Assembly (NCBI GenBank): GCA_015056725.1
Contig: SVFS01000005.1
Span: 1-64,000 of the forward strand
DNA: 64,000 nucleotides
Origin: Lachnospiraceae bacterium
GTDB lineage: Bacteria > Bacillota > Clostridia > Lachnospirales > Lachnospiraceae
Reading direction: 5' to 3'
Below, piece by piece: positions 15,551-23,206 of this stretch. A program made the position numbers and the translations under genes. Positions within the stretch are counted from its first letter, which is position 1. Every line of letters begins with the position of its first letter. The notes under the pieces are model-generated. The model had not been told where the DNA came from and did not search any database. It saw nothing but the letters and a program-made list of their open reading frames with translations.

Positions 15551-16262
15551 CAGGTAATTGCCAGTACGGCAATTCTTTTATAGCATGCATCAGTCGTGTC
15601 TTTACACCGGGATTATCCAGATTTATTTGGCGGAGCAATTCATTTGCATATTCCCGTTTGGTCTGCTTATTGGCAGGACACGGACTTTTCATGACGGGAA
15701 TATTATATTTGTTAGTAAATCCGATGATTTCTGACTCATTTAAATATATAAATGGGCGGATAAGCGTCAAATCCGTCTTGTCCCAGTGGGTTTTCGGTTC
15801 AAAGGTGGAAAATCGTCCTTCATAAATCAGGGATAACAGCATTGTTGTAATGACATCATCCATGTGATGTCCATAGGCAATTTTATTACAGCCTAATCGG
15901 ATTGCTTCATCATTTAATGCGCCTTTACGTAATTTTGAGCACAAAGCACACGGATTGGTTTCTTTGCGTTCTTTAAAGACAATTTTACCGATTTGTGTAT
16001 GAACAATATGGTATGGAATTTGTAATTCGTCACACAAAGCGCCTATTTGGCTCAAATTAGCGTTTTCAAAGCCAAGGTCAACTGTTATAGCACAAATGTC
16101 AAATTGTGCGGAATAGAAGCTTTTAAGCCCGTTTAGAGCATATAGCAATGCCAGAGAGTCTTTTCCGCCGGATACACCGATTGCAATTTTATCTCCAGAC
16201 TGTATCATATGATAATCATCCACAGCCTGTCTTGTTTTGCTGTATAATTGTTGTAATTTCAT
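15540..16262 (-). CDS. TtcA/TilS-family ATP-dependent tRNA thiolation enzyme
   Basis: A 240-residue PP-loop ATPase with SGGKDSLALLYAL near residue 31, a CALC pair (TNPCALCSKLRKGAL), and a further Cys in KSPCPANKQTKRE. These three Cys and the GHHMDDVITTMLLSL stretch are typical of TtcA, which makes 2-thiocytidine 32 in tRNA with an iron-sulfur cluster. It could also be one of the related clostridial TtcA homologues with another thiolation target. Reads leftward towards the recombinase with a 60-base gap. Confidence 0.85.
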   Translation of the reverse strand: MKLQQLYSKTRQAVDDYHMIQSGDKIAIGVSGGKDSLALLYALNGLKSFYSAQFDICAITVDLGFENANLSQIGALCDELQIPYHIVHTQIGKIVFKERKETNPCALCSKLRKGALNDEAIRLGCNKIAYGHHMDDVITTMLLSLIYEGRFSTFEPKTHWDKTDLTLIRPFIYLNESEIIGFTNKYNIPVMKSPCPANKQTKREYANELLRQINLDNPGVKTRLMHAIKELPYWQLPDKF

Positions 16263-16591
16263 TTTGTTACCTGGATTTGATTATTCGTTTCAATAGTTTG
16301 TTTATTTCAGTATAGTTTATAATTTCTGTGGTTCATATTTTAAAAGAACTGTCATTTGTATTATGAAACAGAAAGAGTGGTTGTCTTTTTTCTTTCTATG
16401 AGTAAAATAATATGTACAGAACTTTACGTGAATTATTATAACATAAAATGAAAAATGATACGATAAGAAGATGTGTGATGTTGTAAGTACTAATAAAATG
16501 AATTTTTCATAACAAGAACTTCAGGAATATTGAAAATATCAAAAGCATCAAGACATTGTTAAATATATATCAATGATAGGAGAGTAAGGGT
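16263..16591. other. Intergenic region between the TtcA-like gene and dtd
   Basis: About 330 AT-rich bases separate these divergent genes. I found no open frame longer than a dozen codons and no RNA gene. On the minus strand a weak TTAAAA-16-TATAAA pair (about 16314-16341) might be the promoter of the TtcA-like gene. No convincing promoter for dtd was found. Confidence 0.5.
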
Positions 16592-17038
16592 ATGAGACTG
16601 GTAATACAGGTTGCAAAAGATGCAAAAGTAACCGTTGAAAATAAGATTATTGGACAAATTCCATATGGTTTTGTAGTACTAATCGGTGTGGAGAATGCAG
16701 ATACAAAGGAAATCGCGGATAAAATGCTGAAAAAGATGCTTGGACTTAGGATTTTTCCGGATGAAAACGGAAAGACAAATTTGAACCTTGAGCAAGTAAA
16801 CGGAGAATTATTGTTGATTTCACAGTTTACATTATATGCAGATTGTCGCAAAGGAAACAGACCTTCTTTTACGAATGCTGGTTCACCTGATTATGCAAAA
16901 GAAATGTACGAATATATGATTGATAAATGCAAAGAAACAAATATCAATGTACAGACCGGTGAATTTGGTGCGCATATGGAAGTGTCTTTTACAAATGATG
17001 GACCTTTTACCATTATATTAGATTCAAGAGATATGTAA
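16592..17038 (+). CDS. dtd: D-aminoacyl-tRNA deacylase
   Basis: A 148-residue Dtd that removes D-amino acids from mischarged tRNA. The two active-site signatures are present: [17 protein letters not shown] and the Gly-cisPro motif NDGPFT near residue 137. Length equals the family norm. GGAGAG precedes the ATG. It is one of the few rightward genes in the switch zone and stands alone before a terminator. Confidence 0.98.
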   Translation: MRLVIQVAKDAKVTVENKIIGQIPYGFVVLIGVENADTKEIADKMLKKMLGLRIFPDENGKTNLNLEQVNGELLLISQFTLYADCRKGNRPSFTNAGSPDYAKEMYEYMIDKCKETNINVQTGEFGAHMEVSFTNDGPFTIILDSRDM

Positions 17039-17053
17039 TAACATAAGGTATAT

Positions 17054-17101
17054 AAAAAACGCTCTAAGGAACGAAAAAAAGCATTCCAAGAGCGTTTTTA
17101 T
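17054..17101. terminator. Bidirectional terminator after dtd and the second kinase-like gene
   Basis: AAAAACGCTCT and AGAGCGTTTTT pair; GGAA and TTCC extend the stem inward after a small internal mismatch. A and T runs at the ends allow use from both convergent genes. Confidence 0.9.
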
Positions 17102-17115
17102 TGTTTTCAATGCAT

Positions 17116-17151
17116 CAACTATTCGTTAAACCTTTGTTTTGCGAATAGTTG
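17116..17151. repeat. Perfect 10-base inverted repeat in the convergent gap
   Basis: CAACTATTCG at 17116-17125 and CGAATAGTTG at 17142-17151, separated by 16 bases. No T run follows on either strand, so it is not a standard terminator. It lies in the 3' untranslated region of the kinase-like gene. Confidence 0.7.
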
Positions 17152-17180
17152 TATCTCTATCTATACATGAATATCTACTA

Positions 17181-17804
17181 CTATTTTTTGTTTTCAAAGT
17201 CTTCTACATATTGAATAATCAGATTAACTGTGCCTTCGATTCCAAGTTTTCCGGAATTTATAGATAAATCGTATGTATCAGAGCGTCCCCATTTTTTAGA
17301 AGAATAATAATTGTAATAGCTCTGACGTTGTTTATCTTTTTTGTTGATCATATCTTTTGCAGCTTTTTCTTTTAAATTGTATTTTTCCATGATACGTTTT
17401 ACTTTAGCTTTTTCATCACCATGAATAAATACATGTACACAATTTTCATAATCGGATAACGCATAATCAGCACATCTTCCTACAATTACACATGGTCCTT
17501 CTGCTGCTATCTTTTTGATCGTATCAAACTGTGCAAGGAATACCTTATGACTAATGGGCATATCAACAAAAGAAGAAGAATTATATCCAAAAGAATAGGT
17601 ATCCATAACCAGATTATATAAAAAAGAATTTGTTGGTCTTTCATCATGTGATGCAAGCATTTCTTCACAGAAACCACTCTCTTTTGCTGCTCTGCTGAGT
17701 AATTCTTTATCATAAAACGGAATGCCAAGTCTTTGAGCAACCTTTTCACCGATTTCACGTCCGGCAGAACCAAACTGTCTTCCTATTGTAATAATTGTAT
17801 TCAT
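17181..17804 (-). CDS. Cytidylate kinase-like family protein (second paralogue)
   Basis: A 207-residue protein starting MNTIITIGRQFGSAGREIGE, with the same phosphate loop, VIVGRCADYALSD and DLSINSGKLG motifs as the gene at 12235-12882, so the two are paralogues. The C-terminal half contains the basic stretch KKDKQRQSYYNYY. I use the ATG at 17804, which has GGGAGGTT before it; a longer in-frame extension would cover the 5' untranslated region. Its own promoter is visible upstream. Function beyond nucleotide or phosphate binding is not known. Confidence 0.85.
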   Translation of the reverse strand: MNTIITIGRQFGSAGREIGEKVAQRLGIPFYDKELLSRAAKESGFCEEMLASHDERPTNSFLYNLVMDTYSFGYNSSSFVDMPISHKVFLAQFDTIKKIAAEGPCVIVGRCADYALSDYENCVHVFIHGDEKAKVKRIMEKYNLKEKAAKDMINKKDKQRQSYYNYYSSKKWGRSDTYDLSINSGKLGIEGTVNLIIQYVEDFENKK

Positions 17805-17904
17805 ATGAGTAACCTCCCGCTTTACGTGTCGTTTGTTCCGATTTATGCAATAAATCGAGAACTTGAACCGGATCAGCATTTTGTTTTACAAAATACTAAC
17901 ATTT

Positions 17905-17933
17905 ATTATAACACTTCTCTTCTGTTTTTTAAA
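17905..17933 (-). promoter_or_regulatory. Promoter of the second cytidylate kinase-like gene
   Basis: On the minus strand TTTAAA (17928-17933) and a consensus TATAAT (17905-17910) are 17 bases apart, about 100 bases before the gene. The leader between contains a small hairpin, CGATTTAT/ATAAATCG at 17839-17857. Confidence 0.65.
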
Positions 17934-17943
17934 TGATTTAGAG

Positions 17944-17974
17944 AAAAAAAGAGACCAGATTGAGTTCTGGTCTC
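17944..17974 (-). terminator. Terminator of cstA
   Basis: On the minus strand GAGACCAGA and TCTGGTCTC form a perfect 9-base stem with a 6-base loop, followed by seven T. It lies just downstream of the cstA stop. Confidence 0.93.
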
Positions 17975-18016
17975 CGTTTTTCTTATCTTTTTATGTCCTG
18001 TAAATTTATGTATGTT

Positions 18017-19720
18017 TTATGCTTCTTTTTTGCCAGTTAAAACCTGAACACCGTCAATAAGAAGAATTACAGCTAATACTACTAATGGGATGATGATGCA
18101 ATCCTGAAGGATACATGTGAATAAATCAGCACCAGTAGCACCATTTACGATAGCCATAATATTGTTTTTGAATGTAAATGCCATAGAAACGATTGTAGCT
18201 ACAGACATGAAAGCGATTGGGAAGTATAACATTTTGCCGTTTCTTCCGATTTTCTTTAAGTATGTAGCAACTGCAAGTAATGCAGGAACTGCAACTAACT
18301 GGTTAGCAGCACCGAATAATGGCCATACTTTTGTATATCCAGCTAAGCAAAGTACGAAACCGCATACAGCTGTGATAATTGTAGCAACGTACATGTTGGA
18401 AAGAACGTTCTTTTCGCCTTTTTTGTTTGTAGCGAATAATTCCTGGAACATGAAACGTCCAAGTCTTGTACCTGTATCAAGAGATGTTAAACAGAAACAA
18501 GAAACTGCAAGTGCGATAACTGTCTTTGTAGCATTTACTGCACCAGCAGAGAAGCCCATAACTTCAAAGAATTTAGCAATAGCTGTACTGAAGATAACTG
18601 TTGGAGAAATAGCTTCTAAGCCGAGCATTTCCTGAACAGCTGCCTGTGTACCATTGTTAGAAAGTGTAGCGATAGCAATTAAAGAAATAACTGCAAGTAC
18701 ACATTCGATTAACATGGAGCCGTAACCAACTAATAATGCATCTTTTTCATTGTCAAGCTGTTTAGATGTTGTACCGGAACCGATTAAAGAGTGGAAACCG
18801 GAAATAGCACCACAAGCGATTGTGATGAAAAGTGTTGGGAATAAGTACTGTCCACCAGATACAAAACCATTAAATGCAGGTGTTGCAAATGTTGTGGAAG
18901 CTGGGTTAACAATTGTTGCACCAACAATACCGATTACTGCAGCTGCCATCATGAAGTAAAGTAAGAAAGAGCTTAAGTAATCTCTAGGCTGTAACAGAAT
19001 CCATACAGGAGTTACAGATGCAACCATGATATAAACGAATACGAATGCAATCCAGAAGTTCTTGGAAAGATCTAATGGACATGCTAAACCGATAGCTACA
19101 CATGCTGCTAATAAAAGAACACCGATAACAGATGCTACGATCATTGGAGCATTCTTTCTGTATACACAGAAACCAAATGCGATAGCAAGTGGAATGAATA
19201 ATAAGGATGCTGTTGCAACAGAACCGTTAGATGCACTACCACCATAGCTAGCACCGATAAAGGATTTAGCAACGATATCAGCAAATGCTGCGATAACTAA
19301 TAAAAGTACTAACCAAGCAAATACTGTGAATAATACTTTTGATTTGTGGCCGATGTTTTCTTCAATAACTTCACCGAGAGACATACCTTTGTGTCTGATA
19401 GAAACAAAGATAGCACCGAAGTCCTGAACTGCACCGAAGAAGATACCACCGATTACAATCCATAAGAAACAAGGAACCCATCCAAAGAATGCTGCCTGAA
19501 TTGGTCCGTTAATTGGGCCAGCGCCAGCGATAGATGAAAAATGATGTCCCATAAGGACAGGTGTTGCTGCAGGACAATAGTCTACACCATCTTCAAGTTC
19601 ATGAGCTGGTGTTTTTCTGCTTGGGTCAATTCCCCATGTTTTTGCTAAGTAACGACCGTAGGTAAGATAAGCAACTACGAAAATTACGATAGCAAGTACA
19701 ACTAATAATAATGCGCTCAC
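18017..19720 (-). CDS. cstA: CstA-family carbon starvation protein (peptide/pyruvate transporter)
   Basis: A 567-residue polytopic membrane protein with roughly 15 hydrophobic segments. The N-terminus (VAYLTYGRYLAKTWGIDP, then TPVLMGHHFSSIAGAGPI) and FIALVSCFCLTSLDTGTR-type stretch near residue 410 are CstA hallmarks. CstA proteins import peptides or pyruvate during starvation; the substrate here is not determined. Start is a GTG at 19720 after AGGAGGG. It follows the unknown gene at 19801-20394 by 80 bases in the same direction, so they may form an operon. Confidence 0.93.
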   Translation of the reverse strand: MSALLLVVLAIVIFVVAYLTYGRYLAKTWGIDPSRKTPAHELEDGVDYCPAATPVLMGHHFSSIAGAGPINGPIQAAFFGWVPCFLWIVIGGIFFGAVQDFGAIFVSIRHKGMSLGEVIEENIGHKSKVLFTVFAWLVLLLVIAAFADIVAKSFIGASYGGSASNGSVATASLLFIPLAIAFGFCVYRKNAPMIVASVIGVLLLAACVAIGLACPLDLSKNFWIAFVFVYIMVASVTPVWILLQPRDYLSSFLLYFMMAAAVIGIVGATIVNPASTTFATPAFNGFVSGGQYLFPTLFITIACGAISGFHSLIGSGTTSKQLDNEKDALLVGYGSMLIECVLAVISLIAIATLSNNGTQAAVQEMLGLEAISPTVIFSTAIAKFFEVMGFSAGAVNATKTVIALAVSCFCLTSLDTGTRLGRFMFQELFATNKKGEKNVLSNMYVATIITAVCGFVLCLAGYTKVWPLFGAANQLVAVPALLAVATYLKKIGRNGKMLYFPIAFMSVATIVSMAFTFKNNIMAIVNGATGADLFTCILQDCIIIPLVVLAVILLIDGVQVLTGKKEA

Positions 19721-19763
19721 ACTAATTCCCTCCTATTTTTTATTTTCTTTAGTGTAATAGAGC

Positions 19764-19796
19764 CTTATATAAAATAGTATTACTACTATATATAAG
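19764..19796. promoter_or_regulatory. AT-rich palindrome upstream of cstA, overlapping a weak promoter
   Basis: CTTATAT and ATATAAG (outer) with ATAGTA and TACTAT (inner) are arranged around TTAC, interrupted by a 3-base bulge. On the minus strand a TTGCTT (19794-19799) and TATTTT (19771-19776) pair, 17 bases apart, overlaps it. It could be an operator for cstA or a weak terminator of the preceding gene. Confidence 0.4.
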
Positions 19797-19800
19797 CAAT

Positions 19801-20394
19801 TTATGCTTGTTTGAAGCATTCTATGCCTTGCTTGGCAAGGACTTCTTCAAAACCGATTTTATTTTCTTTTACATCAGAAAAAACCTGTTTGAATAATTTC
19901 TTGTTTTGACGATTAACAAAGTTTGTATAAACCTTCTCATCTTCCATTGTTGCAACTGCAATATGAGCCTGTGAAAAACCTCTCATATTAAATTTGTAGC
20001 CTTTTTCGTATTTAAATCTGCGAATACGTTTTTTGACTTCAGAAGAAAGCGGTTTATTTGCAATAACGTTAATTGTCATATACGAATACATATGGTTTTC
20101 GTCCGGTAACTGCTCTCCTTTTCTTACAAGAACAGGCTCCATATAGTTTTTAATCACATCCATATATTCATCAAGTAATTCCGGTGTTAATTCATCCGGA
20201 GTAACAAATAATATGTGTTCAAAACTGTTGGAAGACCACATATTCACTTCTTTTACAAGAACATATTTCTCAACATGTGAATAAAAGTAACCATAAGCCG
20301 GATATTCTTTTTGGTTGATTGTATATGGTTTATATATGTCAAATGTGTTGGAATAACACAATAACAGTCTGTCTAAATATGTAGACGTGTTCAT
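19801..20394 (-). CDS. Unknown conserved-looking cytosolic protein upstream of cstA
   Basis: A 197-residue protein without signal peptide or membrane helix. I do not recognise an enzymatic motif. Distinct stretches are SHVEKYVLVKEVNMWSSNS, YMEPVLVRKGEQLPDENHMY, and a basic segment RRFKYEKGYKFNMRGFSQAH. From memory, unverified, it resembles clostridial proteins grouped as DUF8052. The ATG at 20394 has GGAGAA before it; a longer extension would cover the promoter described next. Same orientation as cstA with an 80-base gap, suggesting a shared function such as sensing or modulating transport. Confidence 0.7.
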   Translation of the reverse strand: MNTSTYLDRLLLCYSNTFDIYKPYTINQKEYPAYGYFYSHVEKYVLVKEVNMWSSNSFEHILFVTPDELTPELLDEYMDVIKNYMEPVLVRKGEQLPDENHMYSYMTINVIANKPLSSEVKKRIRRFKYEKGYKFNMRGFSQAHIAVATMEDEKVYTNFVNRQNKKLFKQVFSDVKENKIGFEEVLAKQGIECFKQA

Positions 20395-20419
20395 TCTTTT
20401 CTCCAAGCTGAAATTTAAA

Positions 20420-20460
20420 ATAACAATGGAGTATTCTACAAATATCCCCATTGTTATCAA
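20420..20460 (-). promoter_or_regulatory. Promoter with operator-like inverted repeat for the unknown gene and cstA
   Basis: On the minus strand TTGATA (20455-20460) and TAGAAT (20433-20438) are 16 bases apart. Perfect 10-base arms ATAACAATGG (20420-20429) and CCATTGTTAT (20448-20457) flank the -10 element; one arm overlaps the -35 and the other the start-site region. That geometry suits a dimeric repressor. Confidence 0.55.
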
Positions 20461-20528
20461 TCTATCATATTCTTGTGGAAAAGACAATATTTTAGTAAAA
20501 AATCAATAAACAAAATATAAACAAAAGA

Positions 20529-21434
20529 CTATTTCATGATTTCGAGTAAATGCTTAAAATAATCAGGCAGTTCCGTATCAAACTCCATATATTCCTGTGT
20601 GGTTGGATGGATAAATCCAATTGTTTTTGCATGTAAAGTCTGTCCCTCGCATTTGTATGGCGATTTCTGGGAAAAGGCATAAACATCATCTCCTAAAATA
20701 GGATGGCCGATAGATGCCATGTGGACACGTATCTGGTGAGTTCTGCCGGTTTCCAGCTGACAGGAAATATAGGTGTAGTTTTCAAAATTTTGCAGAACTG
20801 TGTAATGTGTAACCGCTTCTTTTCCGTTTGTTACGACTGCCATTTTAAGCCGGTCTTTCGGATCTCGGCCGATTGGTTTATTAATGGTACCGTCTTCGTA
20901 TAGCTTACCATGAACGATTGCATGATAAACTCTTTTGATGGAATGAGCCTTTAACTGCCCAGCAATATCCTGGTGGGACTTATCATTTTTGCAGATAATA
21001 AGTGAGCCGGATGTGTTTTTATCAATTCGATGAACAATACCGGGGCGGAGAACACCATTTATTCCTGACAAATCCTTACAATGATACATAAGAGCATTTA
21101 CTAGTGTGCCGCTATAATGTCCGTTTGCCGGATGTACAACCATGTTTTTTGGTTTGTTTACAAGGATAAGATCGCTATCCTCATATATGATATTAAGCGG
21201 AATATTTTCAGCTTCTATGTTTGGCTCCACATTGTCCGGTAATTCAAAATAAATCTGATCTTCTGCTTTTAAAACAAAACTTGGCTTTACAATTTTATCA
21301 TTTACGGAAACCTTTCCGTCTTTTATCATTTTTTGAATATACGAACGACTGACAAAATCTATATTATCCGTAAGGAATTTATCGATTCTGTCACCTTCAT
21401 TTACTTCTGTTATTTCAAATCTAAATAATTCCAT
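20529..21434 (-). CDS. RluA-family 23S rRNA pseudouridine synthase (RluD-like)
   Basis: A 301-residue pseudouridine synthase with an N-terminal S4 RNA-binding domain (RIDKFLTDNIDFVSRSYIQK) and a catalytic domain containing PGIVHRIDKNTSGSLI, where the Asp of HRIDKNTSG is the nucleophile, and TGRTHQIRVHM. Domain order and length fit RluD, which modifies helix 69. I prefer the ATG at 21434; an ATG 18 bases earlier lies inside a 13-base hairpin. No clear Shine-Dalgarno is present. Follows lspA, as is frequent in Firmicutes. Confidence 0.9.
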   Translation of the reverse strand: MELFRFEITEVNEGDRIDKFLTDNIDFVSRSYIQKMIKDGKVSVNDKIVKPSFVLKAEDQIYFELPDNVEPNIEAENIPLNIIYEDSDLILVNKPKNMVVHPANGHYSGTLVNALMYHCKDLSGINGVLRPGIVHRIDKNTSGSLIICKNDKSHQDIAGQLKAHSIKRVYHAIVHGKLYEDGTINKPIGRDPKDRLKMAVVTNGKEAVTHYTVLQNFENYTYISCQLETGRTHQIRVHMASIGHPILGDDVYAFSQKSPYKCEGQTLHAKTIGFIHPTTQEYMEFDTELPDYFKHLLEIMK

Positions 21435-21445
21435 AGAAAGTCCAT

Positions 21446-21474
21446 AAAGCATGTTTTATAGTAAAACATGCTTT
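21446..21474. repeat. Perfect 13-base hairpin between lspA and the pseudouridine synthase gene
   Basis: AAAGCATGTTTTA (21446-21458) and TAAAACATGCTTT (21462-21474) are perfect arms with a 3-base loop. It ends 12 bases before the synthase ATG. There is no T run beyond the stem on the minus strand, so it is not a typical terminator and might limit or regulate translation start. Confidence 0.75.
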
Positions 21475-21486
21475 TCTTACAAATTT

Positions 21487-22035
21487 TTATTTGGTTTCAG
21501 AGTCTTTTGTGTAATTTGGTTTACGTGTATATTTTTTCTTTACGCTTAAGAAATCAAAATCTTCTTCTTTGTAAACAAACATAACAACAATGAAAAGTCC
21601 GATTGTAGCAAGGGACACGTAAATATCCGCCACATTAAATATCGGGAAATCAATTAATACAAAATAAATAAAGTCTACAACATAGTCCTGAACAAAACGG
21701 TCAATCATGTTACCTACTGCACCACCGGCAATCATAACAAGAAGGATATGAAGAATCGTGTATTTTTTATCAAATGGGGTTTTGGCAAGTACAAAAGCAA
21801 TCGCGAATAAAAGAATGATTGCAATAAAAATAAAAAAGATTTTTTGGTTCTGTAACATGCCAAAGGCAGCTCCTTTATTTTCTAAATAATGAAGCTCCAG
21901 TACGTTTTCGATAATAGGAATAGCAGGTTTGTTTTTTAGAAAGAGAACTGCCATATATTTTGTAAGCTGGTCAAGCCCTACATAAAAAATAAGTAAAATA
22001 AAATCTACAACTAATAAAACAGCTTTATTCTTCAT
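21487..22035 (-). CDS. lspA: Prolipoprotein signal peptidase (signal peptidase II)
   Basis: A 182-residue membrane aspartic protease with four hydrophobic segments. The catalytic Asp residues lie in GNMIDRF and FNVADIYVS, and the conserved LENKGAAFGML is present. It cleaves signal peptides before lipidated Cys, which the LivK and carboxypeptidase lipoproteins in this window would require. The basic C-terminal tail of about 30 residues is longer than usual. The start overlaps the end of aroB by 11 bases; I prefer the ATG to a TTG one codon earlier. Confidence 0.96.
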   Translation of the reverse strand: MKNKAVLLVVDFILLIFYVGLDQLTKYMAVLFLKNKPAIPIIENVLELHYLENKGAAFGMLQNQKIFFIFIAIILLFAIAFVLAKTPFDKKYTILHILLVMIAGGAVGNMIDRFVQDYVVDFIYFVLIDFPIFNVADIYVSLATIGLFIVVMFVYKEEDFDFLSVKKKYTRKPNYTKDSETK

Positions 22036-23143
22036 CAATTAATTCCTCAACAGCTTTCATAATTTCTTTATCGGTTACAGATGTATCAATAAATGCTTTT
22101 CCGAGCTTCTTTAATAAAATGAATTTAAGACCGGATGCACTGTTCTTCTTGTCCGATTTTGTGTTTTCTAAAACATCTTTTGCGGTAAAAGTAACATTTC
22201 TAAGTGCAATAGGAAGACCGAAAGGTACAAACATATCACGTATTTCAAGATATTCATCTTGCTTTATGTGTTCGTGCATATAAGATATATTTGCAGCGGC
22301 AATACAGCCAAGTGCAACACATTCACCGTGTAATAGTGTGAAATTACTTGCTTTTTCTATGCCGTGTCCGATGGTATGACCAAAGTTTAATAAGGCACGG
22401 TCTCCTTTTTCGGTAGGATCTTTTTCTACAACAGCACGTTTAATCTGGCAGCTACGGTATACCATTTCCAGTAGTATGTCCATATCTCTTTCCATGATTT
22501 CATACATGTTTTCTAAAAGCCATTCATAGAGTTTTTCGTCTTTAATTAGTCCATGCTTCATGACTTCTGCAAAACCGGAAGAAAATTGGCGTTCATCCAG
22601 CTTAGAAAGGGTGCTTATATTGGTATAAACCAATTTCGGCATGTGAAATGCACCAACCATATTTTTATATTGTTCGAAATCAACTCCGGTTTTACCACCG
22701 ATAGAACTGTCTACCTGCGCAAGTAATGTGGTTGGAATTTGAATGAAATCAATTCCGCGTAAATAGGTTGCGGCAGTATAACCGGTCATGTCTCCTACTA
22801 CTCCGCCGCCAAGAGCAATCAGCATATCGCTTCTGGAGTATTTTTCCTGAATTAAAAAACGATAGATGTTCGTAATCTGATCTAAGGTTTTATGCTCTTC
22901 ACCAGCAGGAATGACATATTTATTAGCGTCTTTGCATAAGGGTTTGATAAGCTTTAATACTTCATCAGAAAATAAAGTATTAACATTGGAATCGGTAATG
23001 ATACATACCTTTTTGTTTTCAAGCTCAAATGCTGACAATTCTGTAGTGAGTTCTTCAAAGGATTTTGAAAAAACAATGTCATAACATGGTTTTTTATTAT
23101 AATTTACAGTAATTCTTTCATAAGATATTAATTGTTCGTCCAT
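22025..23143 (-). CDS. aroB: 3-dehydroquinate synthase
   Basis: Second step of the shikimate pathway (DAHP to 3-dehydroquinate). The 372-residue protein shows the NAD-binding VIPAGEEHKTL and GGGVVGDMTGYTAATYLRG, and the metal-site stretch LNFGHTIGHGIE. Length is standard. GGGAGA precedes the ATG. It has its own candidate promoter inside the terminator of sepF. Confidence 0.98.
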   Translation of the reverse strand: MDEQLISYERITVNYNKKPCYDIVFSKSFEELTTELSAFELENKKVCIITDSNVNTLFSDEVLKLIKPLCKDANKYVIPAGEEHKTLDQITNIYRFLIQEKYSRSDMLIALGGGVVGDMTGYTAATYLRGIDFIQIPTTLLAQVDSSIGGKTGVDFEQYKNMVGAFHMPKLVYTNISTLSKLDERQFSSGFAEVMKHGLIKDEKLYEWLLENMYEIMERDMDILLEMVYRSCQIKRAVVEKDPTEKGDRALLNFGHTIGHGIEKASNFTLLHGECVALGCIAAANISYMHEHIKQDEYLEIRDMFVPFGLPIALRNVTFTAKDVLENTKSDKKNSASGLKFILLKKLGKAFIDTSVTDKEIMKAVEELIDEE

Positions 23144-23157
23144 ATAAAATTCTCCCT

Positions 23158-23190
23158 AAAAAAACATCCTGTATAATAACAGGATGTTTT
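23158..23190 (-). terminator. Terminator of the sepF operon
   Basis: On the minus strand AAAACATCCTGT and ACAGGATGTTTT form a 12-base stem with a 6-base loop, followed by further T. It separates sepF from aroB. Confidence 0.9.
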
Positions 23191-23202
23191 TGTTTATATC
23201 AA
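23173..23202 (-). promoter_or_regulatory. Candidate aroB promoter embedded in the sepF terminator
   Basis: TTGATA (23197-23202) and TATTAT (23173-23178), 18 bases apart on the minus strand. The -10 hexamer is exactly the terminator loop. Transcription would start within the second arm, so the aroB mRNA would lack the hairpin. Confidence 0.5.
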
Positions 23203-23206
23203 GTTC

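Noticed and set aside
18117..18635. Open frame of about 170 codons antisense to cstA
   Set aside because: Shadow of the cstA frame; low-complexity composition, no ribosome binding site or promoter, and the opposite strand encodes a clear CstA protein.
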